This document shows positions 35,501 through 38,974 of a stretch of DNA of 64,000 nucleotides, piece by piece. The stretch lies in NCBI RefSeq assembly GCF_963678635.1, contig NC_087066.1, positions 52,034,312-52,098,311 on the forward strand, given 5' to 3'. Made by a program: the position numbers and the translations under genes. Source of the stretch: Symsagittifera roscoffensis. Taxonomy: Eukaryota > Xenacoelomorpha > Acoela > Convolutidae. Under the pieces are notes generated by a model. It saw only the letters and a list, made by a program, of their open reading frames with translations. It was not told the DNA's origin and made no database searches. The stretch's first letter is position 1; each line of letters starts with the position of its first letter.

Positions 35501-38203
35501 TGAAAATTTATATCTTAATATTCCCCCATGACTAGCAGTAAATTTCTAAATTCTATGTAGTAAATTAAATAAATGCAAATGCAGTACTAACCTTTTGATA
35601 TTTTCATTCATTCGCACAGAAATTCTATCCACACTCGCACAGCTCGCCCACGAAGAATTGTTTAAAATAATGAATTTCAGTTTCAAGTTTTCACACTCAA
35701 CAACTCTAACATATAATAACATGTTTCAAACTTTCCTTTAACCCGGTTGGAAAGGAATCATATATTAAACAAAACTAACCAACGCAGCTTACTAAATACC
35801 ACAAATCATAGAATAACAGCATGACTTAGAAAAGGAAACCAACGGTACCCAAACCGGATTAACCCAGTTTAAAACTGGATAATTTATTCTTTTGAAGACT
35901 ATTATAAAGTCTAAGAAAGAAATAATAAAACACAAAAAAGTCGAAAGACAAACCCATACCACAAACAATTTGATTTTTGAAAAAAGGACACAACCAACAA
36001 AACATAAGTAAGACCACAACAAACCCAACATAAAACGTTGTCACATAACAGGACCCCTCACAAAAACCGCATGAAATCATACTCCCACTCCTGGCCTAAC
36101 CCACCAGGAAGGACGTCCTGAGCATGCTCTATAGCCGGCCTAACCCACCGCGCTACATCCACGCTTTGTGACCACACCACTATTTTTAATAAGAGCTACT
36201 CAAGTGTGAGTAACTCTTCAAAATAACCGAACTAAAACAAAAAGCTTTTGTGAAAACAACTAACTAAAATCATTATTAAAAAATATTAAACTAATAAAAG
36301 TTTTATAAAATGTAAAATCACATGATGCAATATATAGATCAGAATACAACACCAAGGACGAACATCAAAAGACAAGACGACCCCACTACACTCGAGAGAG
36401 AATGACCAACTACAATCGATATGCCGCTCACAATCACAACTCAAAGGATTTAGAGTACGACTTGACCTCGCAGAAAAGGACTTCATTGAACTAGACCAAT
36501 GACCACCTCGATGTTCAAGTATACGTACAGATCCGAGTAACCAGGCATCCCCTCCACGCACAATCTCCACGCCATTCCCAAACTAGACCATACACAAAAG
36601 AAGTTCTCCACGCAGAACAGAAAAACCTGACATAGCAAACCATTCTGAAATCAGAATTGATTTTGTTGCAGAGAACTCAGTCGTTGTCACAAAAAGAACA
36701 CAACGTCTTAAGTCTCTAACTCCAGCTTCCTGGAACTTCCCTAACAAAAGAGGAAACGGAAGAAAATTATGATGTTCGCCAAACACCTACGTCCATCATC
36801 CATCCTTCGAATTGCAGAAGAACTATTCTAAAAAACTCTGTAAAACCCGGATGGGTGGAACCTGATCTAAACTACATATTATGATTGGATAAATTAAATG
36901 TTTTACCAATGTAAAGTATTTAATATTAACCAATCATGATCCATCTAACTAACAACCCACTTATTTGTAAGTGCTGAAGTTACTTGTAATTTCAGCACCA
37001 GAGAGATTTGAATTTAACTTAGAAATTAGTTGGACTCTCCCGAGCACTTCAGCAGCCGCAATAAACCAGTATACCCTAGATCTATTGAGCCTAGCAGAGA
37101 CTAGTTAAACAACCTGAGACTAGATAGTATAAGAGTAAGATTAGGATCGGTATTAGACTAAGAAGTTGCACGAATCTATCCGGCCGAAAATAAGATAGCG
37201 TGACGAGCAGACGGTGTACCCTATCCGAAATTACTCTATGAGTTACACTTCGGTCCTAACTCAGAAGGTTTTAATTTTTTCAAGAAGTGTCTCCAAAACA
37301 ATAACGAAGGCATGGCTTCCAAGTTGTCAAAATGCCGACTTAGCAAAATGAGGGTGTTGTTTTTGAGCGCGTTATTTTTGAGCGAGGGTGTGCCTTTTTT
37401 GGACAAAAAATGCCGATGAGAAATCTTTCGGAAAAAGTATAAAAAATTTGCGCCAGAAACCGAAAAACTGTTCGTCAAATAATTCCAGAAAATCTTTAAG
37501 CTGCCCTGATTATGTTGAATGATCTCTTGGGTATTTGATTTGGGGGCTTCGGTAAAGCAGTTTGGTAGAACTAAAAAACTTGACCTTCCCTCAGTGATTC
37601 GACCCACCCATCAACCAAAGGAATCCCTTTTGGTTTAAATTTTTTATAGGTCATCCTTTTTCGGCCGACTTAAAATGTATCGAGCAAAAATACATTAATC
37701 TTGAAGGGGAGCGCGCGGCAAAAAAAACGCCTTTTCTGATCATAATTTTCCAAAAAGTGCCCTAAAACGTGTTTTTTGGTCTGTATTTTCAAAAATTTTC
37801 AAATTTTAATTACTCCCCCCCCCCCCCCCCCGGGAAAATCCTAAATCTGCTCTTGATTCATAAATTTATCACCAAATCAGTTTAGTAATTTGACGATGCA
37901 CTGCAGCCAACCAGTACTGTGTACTTATGTGTTTATTTATGTAGAGGTCGCCCTTAGTTTTTGCTTATATTTGAAAGTTGATTAATGGAGGGGAAGGGGG
38001 GAGGGGGAGGGGACTTCTAAAAATTTTGGTCTTATTTTTGTACTTACCAGACAATTAACGGAAGTTCCATTCAGTCTGGCGTCGAAGAAACAGGAGCACG
38101 TCACGTTAGTTCCAGTCGGGCTGCACGGATACGTTGTCTGCTGACAACTAGAAAAACGCAGAAACGAAATCAGTAAAATCCAGATGCAAGTTTCAAGTTT
38201 CAT
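2449..38203 (-). CDS. LRR single-pass membrane receptor, 8 exons, 438 aa
   Basis: I assembled this gene from eight exons: 38203-38048, 23227-23041, 21343-21105, 9552-9354, 8576-8434, 6163-6011, 5532-5416 and 2571-2449. Every junction has an AG acceptor and a GT donor, except one GC donor. Intron phases 0,1,0,1,0,0,0 keep one frame to a TAG stop. The protein has a signal peptide (about 1-20), an LRR N-terminal cap (C27, C36, C38, C51), about ten LRRs (70-330), an LRR C-terminal cap (C335, C337, C366, C387), a membrane helix (about 406-427) and an 11-residue cytosolic tail ending LTV. In this superfamily the layout suits cell-surface adhesion or ligand recognition; I cannot name an orthologue. 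There is no cytoplasmic signalling domain, so signalling would need a partner. The tail fits a class II PDZ ligand (hydrophobic-x-hydrophobic), which is inference. Introns hold most of the window's mobile elements. Confidence 0.9.
2673..2702 (-). promoter_or_regulatory. Duplicate 3' splice site giving a secreted-form ending
   Basis: The region around exon 8's acceptor (about 2563-2614) is duplicated at about 2691-2741. The copy keeps an acceptor, TTATGACTTCAG|GTGAAC, at 2699. Splicing exon 7 to it stays in phase 0 and reads VNQKAIFP then TAG (2675-2673). That product would end after the LRR C-terminal cap with no membrane helix. Its use is inferred, not shown. Confidence 0.45.
3390..3480 (+). 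repeat. Short ATTCCGCAAATG-type tandem repeat
   Basis: Four or five degenerate units of 20-24 bp contain ATTCCGCAAATGTAAGC or variants. The same motif in reverse orientation forms the block at 47190-47305, and looser matches (GGATTCCGC, GGAGTCCGC) occur near 4146 and 40955. Confidence 0.55.
5119..5322 (+). promoter_or_regulatory. Promoter-like cluster, antisense, in intron 7
   Basis: Within 150 bp lie a GC box (GGGGGCGGGGC at 5119), a CRE-like TGACGTC (5218) and a TATA box (TATAAATA at 5255). About 60 nt downstream of the TATA is a donor-like CAG|GTAAAA (junction 5320/5321). The block is richer in GC than the rest of the intron and reads opposite to the LRR gene. No downstream coding exon could be identified, so it may be the relic of a mobile-element promoter. 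Confidence 0.35.
5416..5532 (-). CDS. LRR gene exon 7: end of C-terminal cap and stalk
   Basis: Codes residues 360-398. The acceptor is CTTTTTCAG|GTC and the donor GGAACG|GTAAAC, both phase 0. It supplies the last two cap cysteines (SGTCLKPAELSG and ADIPC), then a short Pro/Ser-rich stalk (PTSPPSPGT) next to the membrane. Confidence 0.9.
6011..6163 (-). CDS. LRR gene exon 6: last repeat, start of C-terminal cap
   Basis: Codes residues 309-359. The acceptor is ATATTTTAG|GAG and the donor AAAAAT|GTAAAT, both phase 0. It contains LEIELDGTPLDCECEMVWI. The C-x-C pair (C335, C337) and nearby Trp are the hallmark of an LRR C-terminal cap. Confidence 0.9.
6855..7500. repeat. Degenerate tandem repeat, about 170-bp unit, intron 5
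   Basis: Four diverged units share the order ACTTTTCTC-AAAA, TCTGAGATTTT-GTTTC, AACGGGTTGTGGGAAGCT, TGC-TAAGCG and a T-rich spacer. Open frames on both strands here are products of the repeat. The remainder of intron 5 (6164-8433) shows no gene. Confidence 0.75.
8434..8576 (-). CDS. LRR gene exon 5: late repeats, GC donor
   Basis: Codes the rest of residue 261 and residues 262-308. The acceptor is TTTATCTCAG|AT. The best phase-0 donor is TCGCAG|GCAAGC, a GC-AG intron matching the usual CAG|GCAAGT pattern. Joining gives LEFISQ then ELFDP, which restores the LRR spacing. A GT in frame (ACTTTT|GTCAAT) is a poorer donor. Confidence 0.8.
8620..8830. mobile_element. Small foldback element with 17-bp subrepeats
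   Basis: The left side is four tandem copies of GCGACAATTCGTAACAG (8620-8687). The right side has two inverted, slightly altered copies (8797-8813 and 8814-8830). The 110-bp middle is unrelated. This is the structure of a non-autonomous foldback MITE. It lies in intron 4, about 45 bp from exon 5. I could not define a target duplication. Confidence 0.6.
9354..9552 (-). CDS. LRR gene exon 4: central repeats
   Basis: Codes residues 195-260 plus one base. The acceptor is TGAAAAG|GTA; its pyrimidine tract is weak, but an AACTAAC branch-point match lies about 22 nt upstream. The donor is CTAA|GTTATT at phase 1. LRR cores are VLKLADNLL, LEQLLLDNNKI and LHVLSLDYNLI. The donor departs from GTRAGT at +3; it is chosen because it alone preserves phase and the repeat. 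Confidence 0.83.
9555..10027. other. Intron 3 spacer, nothing recognised
   Basis: AT-rich intron between exon 4 and the first Helentron-like copy. I see no gene, tandem repeat or element boundary here. Confidence 0.6.
10028..10577 (+). mobile_element. Helentron-like non-autonomous element, copy 1
   Basis: Full-length member of a family with four copies in this window. It starts TTGTTCCGACTTTCG and immediately folds back (CGAAAGTAACGGAA). A subterminal copy of the start in inverted form (GTCGGAAC) lies about 45 bp before the end, followed by a hairpin-forming tail and a terminal TTGTT. There is no coding capacity and no target duplication. Subterminal inverted repeats plus a 3' hairpin are typical of Helentron-associated non-autonomous elements. 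The 3' hairpin is degraded in this copy. Confidence 0.65.
10719..10776 (+). promoter_or_regulatory. tRNA-like Pol III A and B boxes in BEL LTR (5' copy)
   Basis: TGGCCAAGCGG (10719-10729) matches the A-box consensus of type-2 Pol III promoters. GGTTCGAGTCA (10766-10776) matches the B box with one change. The 36-nt spacing is normal for tRNA genes and tRNA-derived SINEs. Flanks do not form an acceptor stem, so it is not a functional tRNA gene. Confidence 0.6.
11054..11598 (+). mobile_element. Helentron-like element, copy 2, inside BEL LTR
   Basis: Same family as the copy at 10028, same orientation. It begins TTGTTCCGACTTTTG and ends with a hairpin tail and CAGTCTTGTT. Comparison with the uninterrupted 3' LTR near 20826 gives an empty-site control: insertion at a T-rich site with no duplication of target bases. 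It is younger than the BEL insertion. Confidence 0.75.
11647..11664 (+). other. BEL primer-binding site
   Basis: TGGCGCCCCACAAGGG lies a few bases after the 5' LTR end, where a tRNA primer would anneal. The opening TGG pairs with a tRNA CCA end. I do not assign the tRNA isotype. Confidence 0.65.
11986..12521 (+). pseudogene. Unrecognised broken ORF ending in a membrane helix
   Basis: An open frame (to 12372) with Cys-rich and acidic sequence (GSLAGYCGFDFQEG) is overlapped by a second frame open from about 12313. The second frame reads an acidic Ser stretch, then a hydrophobic run (IVAVSFVFVAGFGLFFFIKF), a basic stop-transfer (CGREKK) and a TAA at 12521. A single frameshift near 12320 would join ectodomain-like and membrane parts, so this may be a broken type I membrane protein gene. 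It lies between the BEL primer site and gag, an odd place. I do not recognise the family. Confidence 0.4.
12522..13567 (+). other. BEL leader with imperfect internal duplication
   Basis: Non-coding leader. Two diverged segments, near 12955-13050 and 13165-13250, share the order TTAGGTTGAGTTTTTTCATCCTC, a T-rich tract, and TGTGTTGTTGGA(A/G)TT, which suggests an old internal duplication. No gene is visible. Confidence 0.5.
13568..16650 (+). pseudogene. BEL gag remnant
   Basis: The N-terminal part (13568-13771) and a coiled-coil stretch near 14620-14820 (QLELEQLAEN and following) resemble BEL gag. From 15730 to 16260 comes the conserved domain (FDGNSLNWHEWFGQFKSAVD, later LTYLKTLVKGKAKTA and YKDALATLQRKFGQP), the DUF1759-type gag of Pao elements. 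A zinc-knuckle pair follows at about 16459-16650 (CVLCKGIHALWNC and a second C-rich motif). Frames shift several times and stops are frequent, so it is dead. Confidence 0.85.
16648..17241 (+). pseudogene. BEL aspartic protease remnant
   Basis: A 197-residue open frame holds a retropepsin-like domain with catalytic motif LCDSASTHSWVSSSLV (D-S-A in place of the usual D-S/T-G). Downstream are the conserved blocks ending EVIIGQDYCPPL typical of Pao proteases. The frame is open here, but the flanking gag and RT are broken. Confidence 0.8.
17264..18310 (+). pseudogene. BEL reverse transcriptase remnant
   Basis: All recognisable segments lie in one frame, interrupted by stops at about 17446, 17809, 18064 and 18310. 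Diagnostic blocks are VRRVLNGASKFHGTFLN, LLVGPDLLQN, KYSVSADIEGMFLQVGV and the catalytic box FYKDDYLDS (Y-x-D-D). The order and wording match Pao/BEL reverse transcriptases. Confidence 0.88.
18424..18837 (+). pseudogene. BEL RNase H remnant
   Basis: An open frame of 137 residues carries MFGDSSQDVFCAVGFLL, a degraded RNase H catalytic start (the first D is kept), and APMKALSIPKLKLQAALLATRL, a block conserved in BEL elements around the second acidic region. It is out of frame with the RT and continues into a frameshifted segment at 18810-19049. Confidence 0.8.
19107..20436 (+). pseudogene. BEL integrase remnant
   Basis: The zinc-binding H-H-C-C part (HKHFHQSLDY, then CLTCRKRK) lies in one frame (to 19580). 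The catalytic core follows in another frame (19534-20436, 300 residues) with the first Asp in DYFGPLYV, the second in WSDNGTNF and the Glu in HHGGSWERL. The core and C-terminal part are open, but a frameshift near 19500 separates them from the zinc domain. The frame runs 19 bp into the 3' LTR. Confidence 0.88.
20406..20417 (+). other. BEL polypurine tract
   Basis: AGGGGGGAGGGA ends exactly where the 3' LTR starts (TGTTGCAACG), the expected place for plus-strand priming. Confidence 0.7.
20418..20870 (+). repeat. BEL 3' LTR, complete, 453 bp
   Basis: It begins TGTTGCAACG and ends GAGCA (TG...CA). A TATA motif (ATATAAAAG) is near 20447. The tRNA-like A box (20489-20499) and B box (20536-20546) recur here at the same spacing as in the 5' LTR. 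It lacks the Helentron-like insertion. Confidence 0.85.
21105..21343 (-). CDS. LRR gene exon 3: central repeats
   Basis: Codes part of residue 115 and residues 116-194. The acceptor is TTTTTTTCAG|CT, and the donor is GGG|GTGAGA at phase 0. It carries about three LRRs, with cores LTTLILNNNPDL, LVSLELKNCGL and LVELSLDNNGL. Joined to exon 4 it reads PPKLG then VLKLADNLL, an unbroken repeat. Confidence 0.9.
21690..21960. repeat. Degenerate repeat with ATGGCTCCCGT and TTCTGCTGAAAA
   Basis: Intron 2 sequence in which ATGGCTCCCGT occurs three times and TTCTGCTGAAAA-type motifs about five times, in alternation. It looks like a decayed tandem repeat of roughly 100 bp. No coding signal. Confidence 0.5.
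22230..22640 (+). repeat. Dispersed repeat, copy A (intron 2)
   Basis: Diverged match to 38975-39300. Shared landmarks in order are AGCACATCG(C/T)TTTAG, an AAGGA-(A/T)CTCTAT block, a (G/T)GGTAA block, GCAAGACAT or GACAAGACAT, and TAACTTTACTTT-like sequence. No protein match; probably an unclassified interspersed repeat. Confidence 0.45.
23041..23227 (-). CDS. LRR gene exon 2: end of cap, first repeats
   Basis: Codes residues 53-114 plus one base. The acceptor is CCTTTTATAG|GCT and the donor TTCG|GTGATC (phase 1). The start, AQGLTSFPTGF, continues the cap from exon 1 (VNCL) in the classic form. It leads into an LRR with LLELGNNSI and a second with LEVLVMSDCNLT. The intact Gypsy element begins 53 bp beyond the exon's 5' end. 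Confidence 0.88.
23280..23687 (+). repeat. Gypsy element 5' LTR
   Basis: Starts TGGAACCTGATC and ends CGGTCCTAACTCA. AATAAA at 23484 is a candidate poly(A) signal. Its start is 53 bp from LRR exon 2. Nothing outside the LTR is shared between the two copies except the GAAG target duplication. Confidence 0.93.
23690..23707 (+). other. Gypsy element primer-binding site
   Basis: TGGTGCGACCATAAG begins 2 bp after the 5' LTR. The TGG start and position suit tRNA priming; I do not assign the tRNA. Confidence 0.6.
23775..24008 (+). CDS. Short leader ORF, 77 aa, doubtful
   Basis: ATG to TAA in the leader, basic and Arg-rich in the middle (GIGRRPRTKDDIRQSR). No family is recognised, and it may be chance. 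It is listed because it is the first ATG-initiated frame of any size after the primer site. Confidence 0.25.
   Translation: MLYDNNLIEMSLRLNRSEPIFRTITELPGIGRRPRTKDDIRQSRNLPYSYMIVRQKPEQTFIFRILLAMNLDFHLQT
24340..24423 (+). repeat. Duplicated leader hairpin
   Basis: GATCATCAAGGCTTATCCTT followed by GGATC occurs twice, about 60 bp apart. Each copy can form a stem (AAGG with CCTT, GATC with GGATC) around a CTTAT loop. The position between primer site and first ORF suits an RNA packaging or dimerisation element, which is inference. Confidence 0.5.
24441..24900 (+). repeat. Three-fold degenerate leader repeat
   Basis: Three diverged units of roughly 130-190 bp each pass from a CGAT-TACT-type run (for example CGATTCACTACCCAACCC) to a run mentioning CCAGG-TAA. 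No coding frame crosses them. Confidence 0.4.
24941..25408 (+). CDS. Gypsy element ORF upstream of gag, basic, 155 aa
   Basis: ATG at 24941 to TGA at 25408. The product is strongly basic in its middle (KRKIITKQRQ and RKRF), with a Ser/Glu-rich patch (SESETNSLDE) and a second basic run (RGKRRIKKQYKHK). That suggests a nucleic-acid-binding or nuclear protein. No domain is recognised. Its last 26 nt overlap the start of gag-pol in another frame (ATGAGCTCAACG), so gag-pol may be reached by reinitiation or leaky scanning. Extra ORFs upstream of gag are uncommon in Gypsy elements. Confidence 0.7.
   Translation: MSFKNLRNKQTIVLHNCEIDNKKYDLVITPHTQTVGYIRTKRQTLKRKIITKQRQITRKRFSKNRNAFSESETNSLDELYKLKESIDKNCPIHDQLYFSDSETTSNSSQRGKRRIKKQYKHKPVHLYNWNQPIRHINNYILTVIERKNELNAHPR
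25383..33605 (+). CDS. Gypsy gag-pol polyprotein, 2,740 aa, single ORF
   Basis: One uninterrupted frame. Residues 1-600 are low-complexity, Asn/Gln-rich, with no domain I recognise. A capsid-like helical region spans about 600-800. The zinc knuckle CNYCRRYGHSISEC is at 842-855. An Asn/Arg/Ser/Tyr-rich disordered tract covers about 880-1090. The protease has DSGAES at 1229. The RT has YLDD at 1737-1740. RNase H begins with CDASNFGIGAALL (D1886). The integrase has H-H-C-C near 2250-2286, then D2321, D2381 and E2417; the last two are 35 apart, as usual. All catalytic residues are present. No gag-pol frameshift exists, so gag and pol are made in one chain and must be separated by the protease. 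The element's AT-rich codon use is unlike the LRR exons. Confidence 0.95.
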   Translation: MSSTHTPGEESPDDDEIFPFIVDADTDRGQHIFCQNLLVNLFEPGISPCKTEFPDVKIKRQIIDHYLKDICNITQQYGIYSIEFTSPNHNNRKYTIQTDDLDLEFSKVFSEYIKSIQYHNSQRANSIFTNEVFAIIYSYISILENEIPITNVSPTETSKHLKVRHEITLLSSYLNIIKENFTKDDVSQHTKHDLQKILAWFIIDYFTHNIDLIAQARKNFRPQNSNDDTAITEQSDYVWDPEWSHPAFISFPQSISSQAIGTISYIRDYVRVIPLTIDATPLNYNTFLPDTQNNSLNSTVIHNENLNGTRNLTQQDIQTPSHFINEEIVHTTTTQQSISPIRPNLTTPRNTNPSQTQVTLQSTVKPSVAPKYSHMDYQTYRPMTIPSKTRKTFTRNNFADHNYNYTHPSKTYNQPQRNFNQYTRSRNWDNPMAQPNSTNFQTNPPRDHSENYPFFQQNKNKKQTSYQMDYLSSDDDFLQPDIFAQNTQEYRKQGIQRTRTNHRNFSPQPIDAQNQQPIQQQNPINTQSFQPIQQQNPMTAHSYQPSQMQNEIPLPYYLQQHEITRNQLSNFSQMPNAAESLQMTMNPYLMGGSSITSNKPLMVFTGTDPEYSVEDYLNAVTANLILNIGPEPINTPLHQNWIHRRTALIQTTLDGAAQKWFSVLPLEIKSNWKRFTQEFSKMFDSERNKQQQRVLCNEIRRLPNETIKQIAVRIETLVRKAYSLNTHDYKNTKMTEILMMTLTPQLRKIAIKKRASHPSSIREPDLDFRKLVDKLEQAEITMKLEETENLKLQYVNRIETTPTNINNIQESETDLVEKITEILNIYEKNPNFKGKPSFKKWCNYCRRYGHSISECRQKQQDNQNKPQKYKEPNKSFYQYMKKDQNLPNKTVHSNNSSGKPLPNNTNYTRNQSPYNSSYRGRSPERRNTNNSSQNHYNRPNSRNNYSRSHSNTQRFVSRSNSQSRNNYYPNNQSRNSSYNRNRNYSYNRNRSYSNNRNQNYPNNRSRNNSYNRSNYNRPNNNYQNRSRNNSQNRHSSYNNRYRNYSQSPHRNNNNYNNSNNRHRSSTPKHQRQINQVQSNPETTSDPPGIDDTVTDTLQLNQINCTSSDSESDTENTLSINMIKVENDYESVIYEQPFSSHIYENQSEFLQNYYTTPINSTPTTQETNEINTTDQTNKNTKTKCLNTNHIYQNIQKEQPKEKIWTIPFLLESPRNKEFQPPDLEIDFLIDSGAESNIINIPTWNEIKTLHPKLTPLETSSKLATAQGSTLINYGKIQLFLLPTRTMEQSKILNKPFKQIFHITDIKYNIIGIPFISKYIPTINILNSKILIKDKYTKTKETSLTFFQRLNKQPPFFSKFYPIFNKQRKHLKPLSGNIYNFSIKQVHQYDKEQNKQKFYMSEFEFKPIHKFFKITISSIKYLKNSNSDIISLHVYNNTPYQVTLPLGLLGYCETNATISPIHEKAYRVNNILQLLDICQSTILNEELSINNIISNENRNTDYFTKTPYFKPTFNISNYTEDQQKFLTMFNFQHSQITQDEFEKLAKQLIEYSSVYATSKFDVGKISSSLHLPLKPDAVFKKQRASKVPIHLHDKVNRLLDILEQYNIISPVNKEEQPKGNTFINPVIILAKGESLKIVLDARYLNSLIDESKCNWPIEPIQVILTKINGKYFTTADMNSAYNQMPLDEQSRRLTQFVIGNQQYEFNRLFYGISIGPAAFSAFMSKIFRPLILKKNAITYLDDVFMQSQTKDEMFNVLEKYHQILQNENLKAAPDKSHFFLTRVKFLGHNIERKTITPLKSRIDAIQKLQPPTNKKKIQEFLGMLNFLSKYVYKMQLYLRPFYNILRQQNNFEWNTEHQTRFEEIKKLLTEQISNTIPDSNQPFYAMCDASNFGIGAALLQSHNGTNKMNLISANSRLFTQAELRLSTVMRECTAIIYTLTEYEFLILGSKHPTVLFTDHKPIIFLFTQKSNPNHRVYRFQLILMKFPNLHIVWTAGKNLALPDTLSRNTPPELLTRKTTVEIPKNIKIYLAENETSPRLECKYAVKTDIEQSQINNLQHFPLYLDCQNNHYEVDLLGTSTFKPIPYSQWIKNNTQQKRTKQHPPKKDHFPLIEKEDLTDKINLSGPQTNDSKYTINQVFDLHDPLDTIPLSKLEIENIFLPPTETITISTLKQYQNLDPVIRQLKSWHKYKTKPIKADSTILGNKTLLRYFRKFNNTTINENTDLLEYNLNESTVPCLPISMILIAFNISHTQNIKGHSGSEKTYSNFIQNFYFPNAPIWIKVLCNDCIVCQLNKPYPNQKQIAQKQDFKGQSLYFNHRISFDTKGPISPSSEGNSYIMVIVDAFTHYVALNPVPHCNAYYAYTTLYEHWIAKFGLPEILVTDNGTEFINNEIITLCHLYNIKHKPRTSHAPWTNGLVEGMNRSLQEYLRCIINGNDTKYTEWSADVKLFPLAYNSQITTTLGMSPYEMVFNQKPRKPIMFTANSHKNAQGYCQPNKDSICYNLPLHTHDEDHFHHPQILKLASGTHTEWILNRDKKHNEIYQKITKKLLQRQNINEQINSRFTPASELKIGTFVLIPNFNTQKGISKKLQPLRKGPYQIIAKPTDVTYKITDSNKKEIVQHRNNLLPYYPKEYALRELTQLYSFTGLKIIQNEPHLKNTEQNDNPTKNQNTKPTATKNNTQNHKESPKQRKNRKMTEQIIPQEQIDKSENRKTTRLRNQPRKNYKIFIPQSKILKKVEFQK
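33606..34202 (+). other. Spacer between gag-pol and ORF3
   Basis: About 600 bp of AT-rich sequence without an open frame of note. I see no strong splice acceptor just before ORF3, so how ORF3 is expressed is unclear. Confidence 0.5.
34203..35234 (+). CDS. Gypsy element ORF3, membrane-associated, 343 aa
   Basis: ATG to TAA, open throughout. Residues about 15-62 are almost wholly hydrophobic (Phe, Ile, Leu), enough for one long or two short membrane segments. The remaining 280 residues are mixed, with many His, Tyr and Phe, and no second membrane segment near the C-terminus. It occupies the position of env in errantivirus-like elements, but I see no signal-peptide, cleavage-site and C-terminal anchor pattern, so I do not call it env. 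A type II or N-terminally anchored accessory protein fits better. Confidence 0.75.
   Translation: MLFSQSVTQILINLKHFFTIFETFIIFLFDILESFLIILIIFCNIFLIFYTILELFIQLSKTLDYIHRYDLYYAIEYYDHNIIRANQDQFLDDDRFANPQITEKFFIKTPYIFTLNIFDRKFDHIISEALTDTQAYESFKERFQIFSLTFHFLAPHERDLHCSHDIMLRTKQTHTYSYYRFIQNHFDLHTPSRQPHHRFQFINSKYTSPFFLNFTYCIKDTNLHGILRNYDPITQMYIFCPITKTFNAEESRPFLIPHEFVQPIEIPILEFIHNTKFNHKLYNLIQNTPYEFAVGTEELTTIKALQLLWPLLQTKNIIRILAKLLTTSELIHDIFPHGFFPDD
35238..35316 (+). other. Canonical 79-bp intron after ORF3 stop
   Basis: The donor CAG|GTAAGTAT begins 3 nt after the ORF3 stop. A perfect TACTAAC branch-point sequence is at 35261-35267. The acceptor TTTTCTTTAG ends at 35316, with a second TTTTTAG 8 nt on. 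All three signals match spliceosomal consensus at normal spacing. Splicing would not change ORF3. Use is inferred. Confidence 0.6.
35317..36855 (+). other. Gypsy element 3' non-coding region
   Basis: About 1.5 kb without a supported gene. Near 35440-35590 a motif GCAGTAAAT recurs four or five times, often with TTCCCCCA between. The sequence just before the LTR (CCCGGATGGG) is a poor polypurine tract; a better purine run lies about 90 bp upstream. Confidence 0.5.
36856..37263 (+). repeat. Gypsy element 3' LTR
   Basis: Same length and, as read, same sequence as the 5' LTR. It is followed directly by GAAG, the target duplication. Confidence 0.93.
37585..37855 (-). mobile_element. hAT-type MITE, truncated, inverted copy
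   Basis: Reverse-complement relative of the complete MITE at 39760. It shares the start (AGATTTAGGATTTTC), a G/C homopolymer, GGGCACTTTTTG, GCGCGCTCCCC, GTCGGCC and GGGTCGAATC. The terminal repeat at one end is missing. It lies in intron 1 of the LRR gene, between the Gypsy element and exon 1. Confidence 0.7.
38048..38203 (-). CDS. LRR gene exon 1: signal peptide and start of N-terminal cap
   Basis: Codes residues 1-52. The ATG at 38203 is followed by a hydrophobic core (IWILLISFL) and a likely cleavage near C20. The cap motif follows, with two NxT glycosylation sites (N33, N45) and C27, C36, C38 and C51. An in-frame TTG lies three codons upstream, but the ATG gives a normal signal peptide. 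The donor is CTG|GTAAGTA at phase 0, a strong match to consensus. I see no clear TATA box upstream; a 5' untranslated exon may exist. Confidence 0.88.
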
Positions 38204-38974
38204 TCTAACCAAATTGATGTCGTTTTAATGTGTCGCAAATAAACCAACTCTTTTAGTTAGAACTTTGATATTATCACAATTAAGAAATGCGTCGTTCATT
38301 TGAATAAGTTTGTTTGTAGTAAGCAATTTATTGACGAGCCACTGAAAATCTAATACCAATTTCTGGCCATGAAACGCTCTTTTGGGTTTAGTTGGCCTGA
38401 TATTGTTAATTCTGTAAACACTTCGAAATTCGTAAACGAAGTTAGCATATTTATAATTTTGGTAAAAGCGCCATTCATGAAAATATTTGGTCGTTGAATT
38501 GTTTGGATATAAATTTGAATGAAAATCAAATACACCCTCATCTAGTTACTAATTGGTTATCATATAATTTTAGTACCACAAAAGCATTTCTAAAAATCGA
38601 GAAAAAATCTATTATAATCTCTCTTTTCCATAAAAAATTATGATAAGTGTAAGATATTTCAATCGGTTACAATCAATTAGTTTTCCATATGTTTTTCGAT
38701 ACAATCATAATTGATGAAAATCTATTGTTCCTATCAGATTTTCAATTTTGTGTTTCTTTCTCAACCAATTACAATTCTTTTTATTAGTACGTTTTCGACT
38801 TCGGCGTTTGCATCTAAATTGCTTTAATGTGAAACTTCTGAAACCCGTTTTAACATATTGTAAACCCATTTCAAGCCGTATATAACGTTTTAAATACTTT
38901 GTTCTTGGTTAACTTTAGCTGCGTGTTTCTTGCTTCTGTGTTTTCTGATAATGATGAACACTTTTTTTGATTTT
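38204..38974 (-). other. Upstream region of the LRR gene
   Basis: The putative promoter side of the LRR gene. AT-rich, with no clear TATA box, initiator or CpG cluster. Nothing else recognised. Confidence 0.4.

Larger units (their letters stand above)
23280..37263 (+). mobile_element. Intact Ty3/Gypsy-type LTR retroelement, 14.0 kb
   Basis: It is bounded by 408-bp LTRs (23280-23687 and 36856-37263) that I read as identical, with TG...CA ends. A 4-bp target duplication (GAAG) lies at 23276-23279 and 37264-37267. Three long ORFs are uninterrupted. The order protease, RT, RNase H, integrase in one frame is that of Ty3/Gypsy (Metaviridae). Identical LTRs and open frames mean recent insertion and possible competence. 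It sits in intron 1 of the LRR gene in the opposite orientation. Confidence 0.93.
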
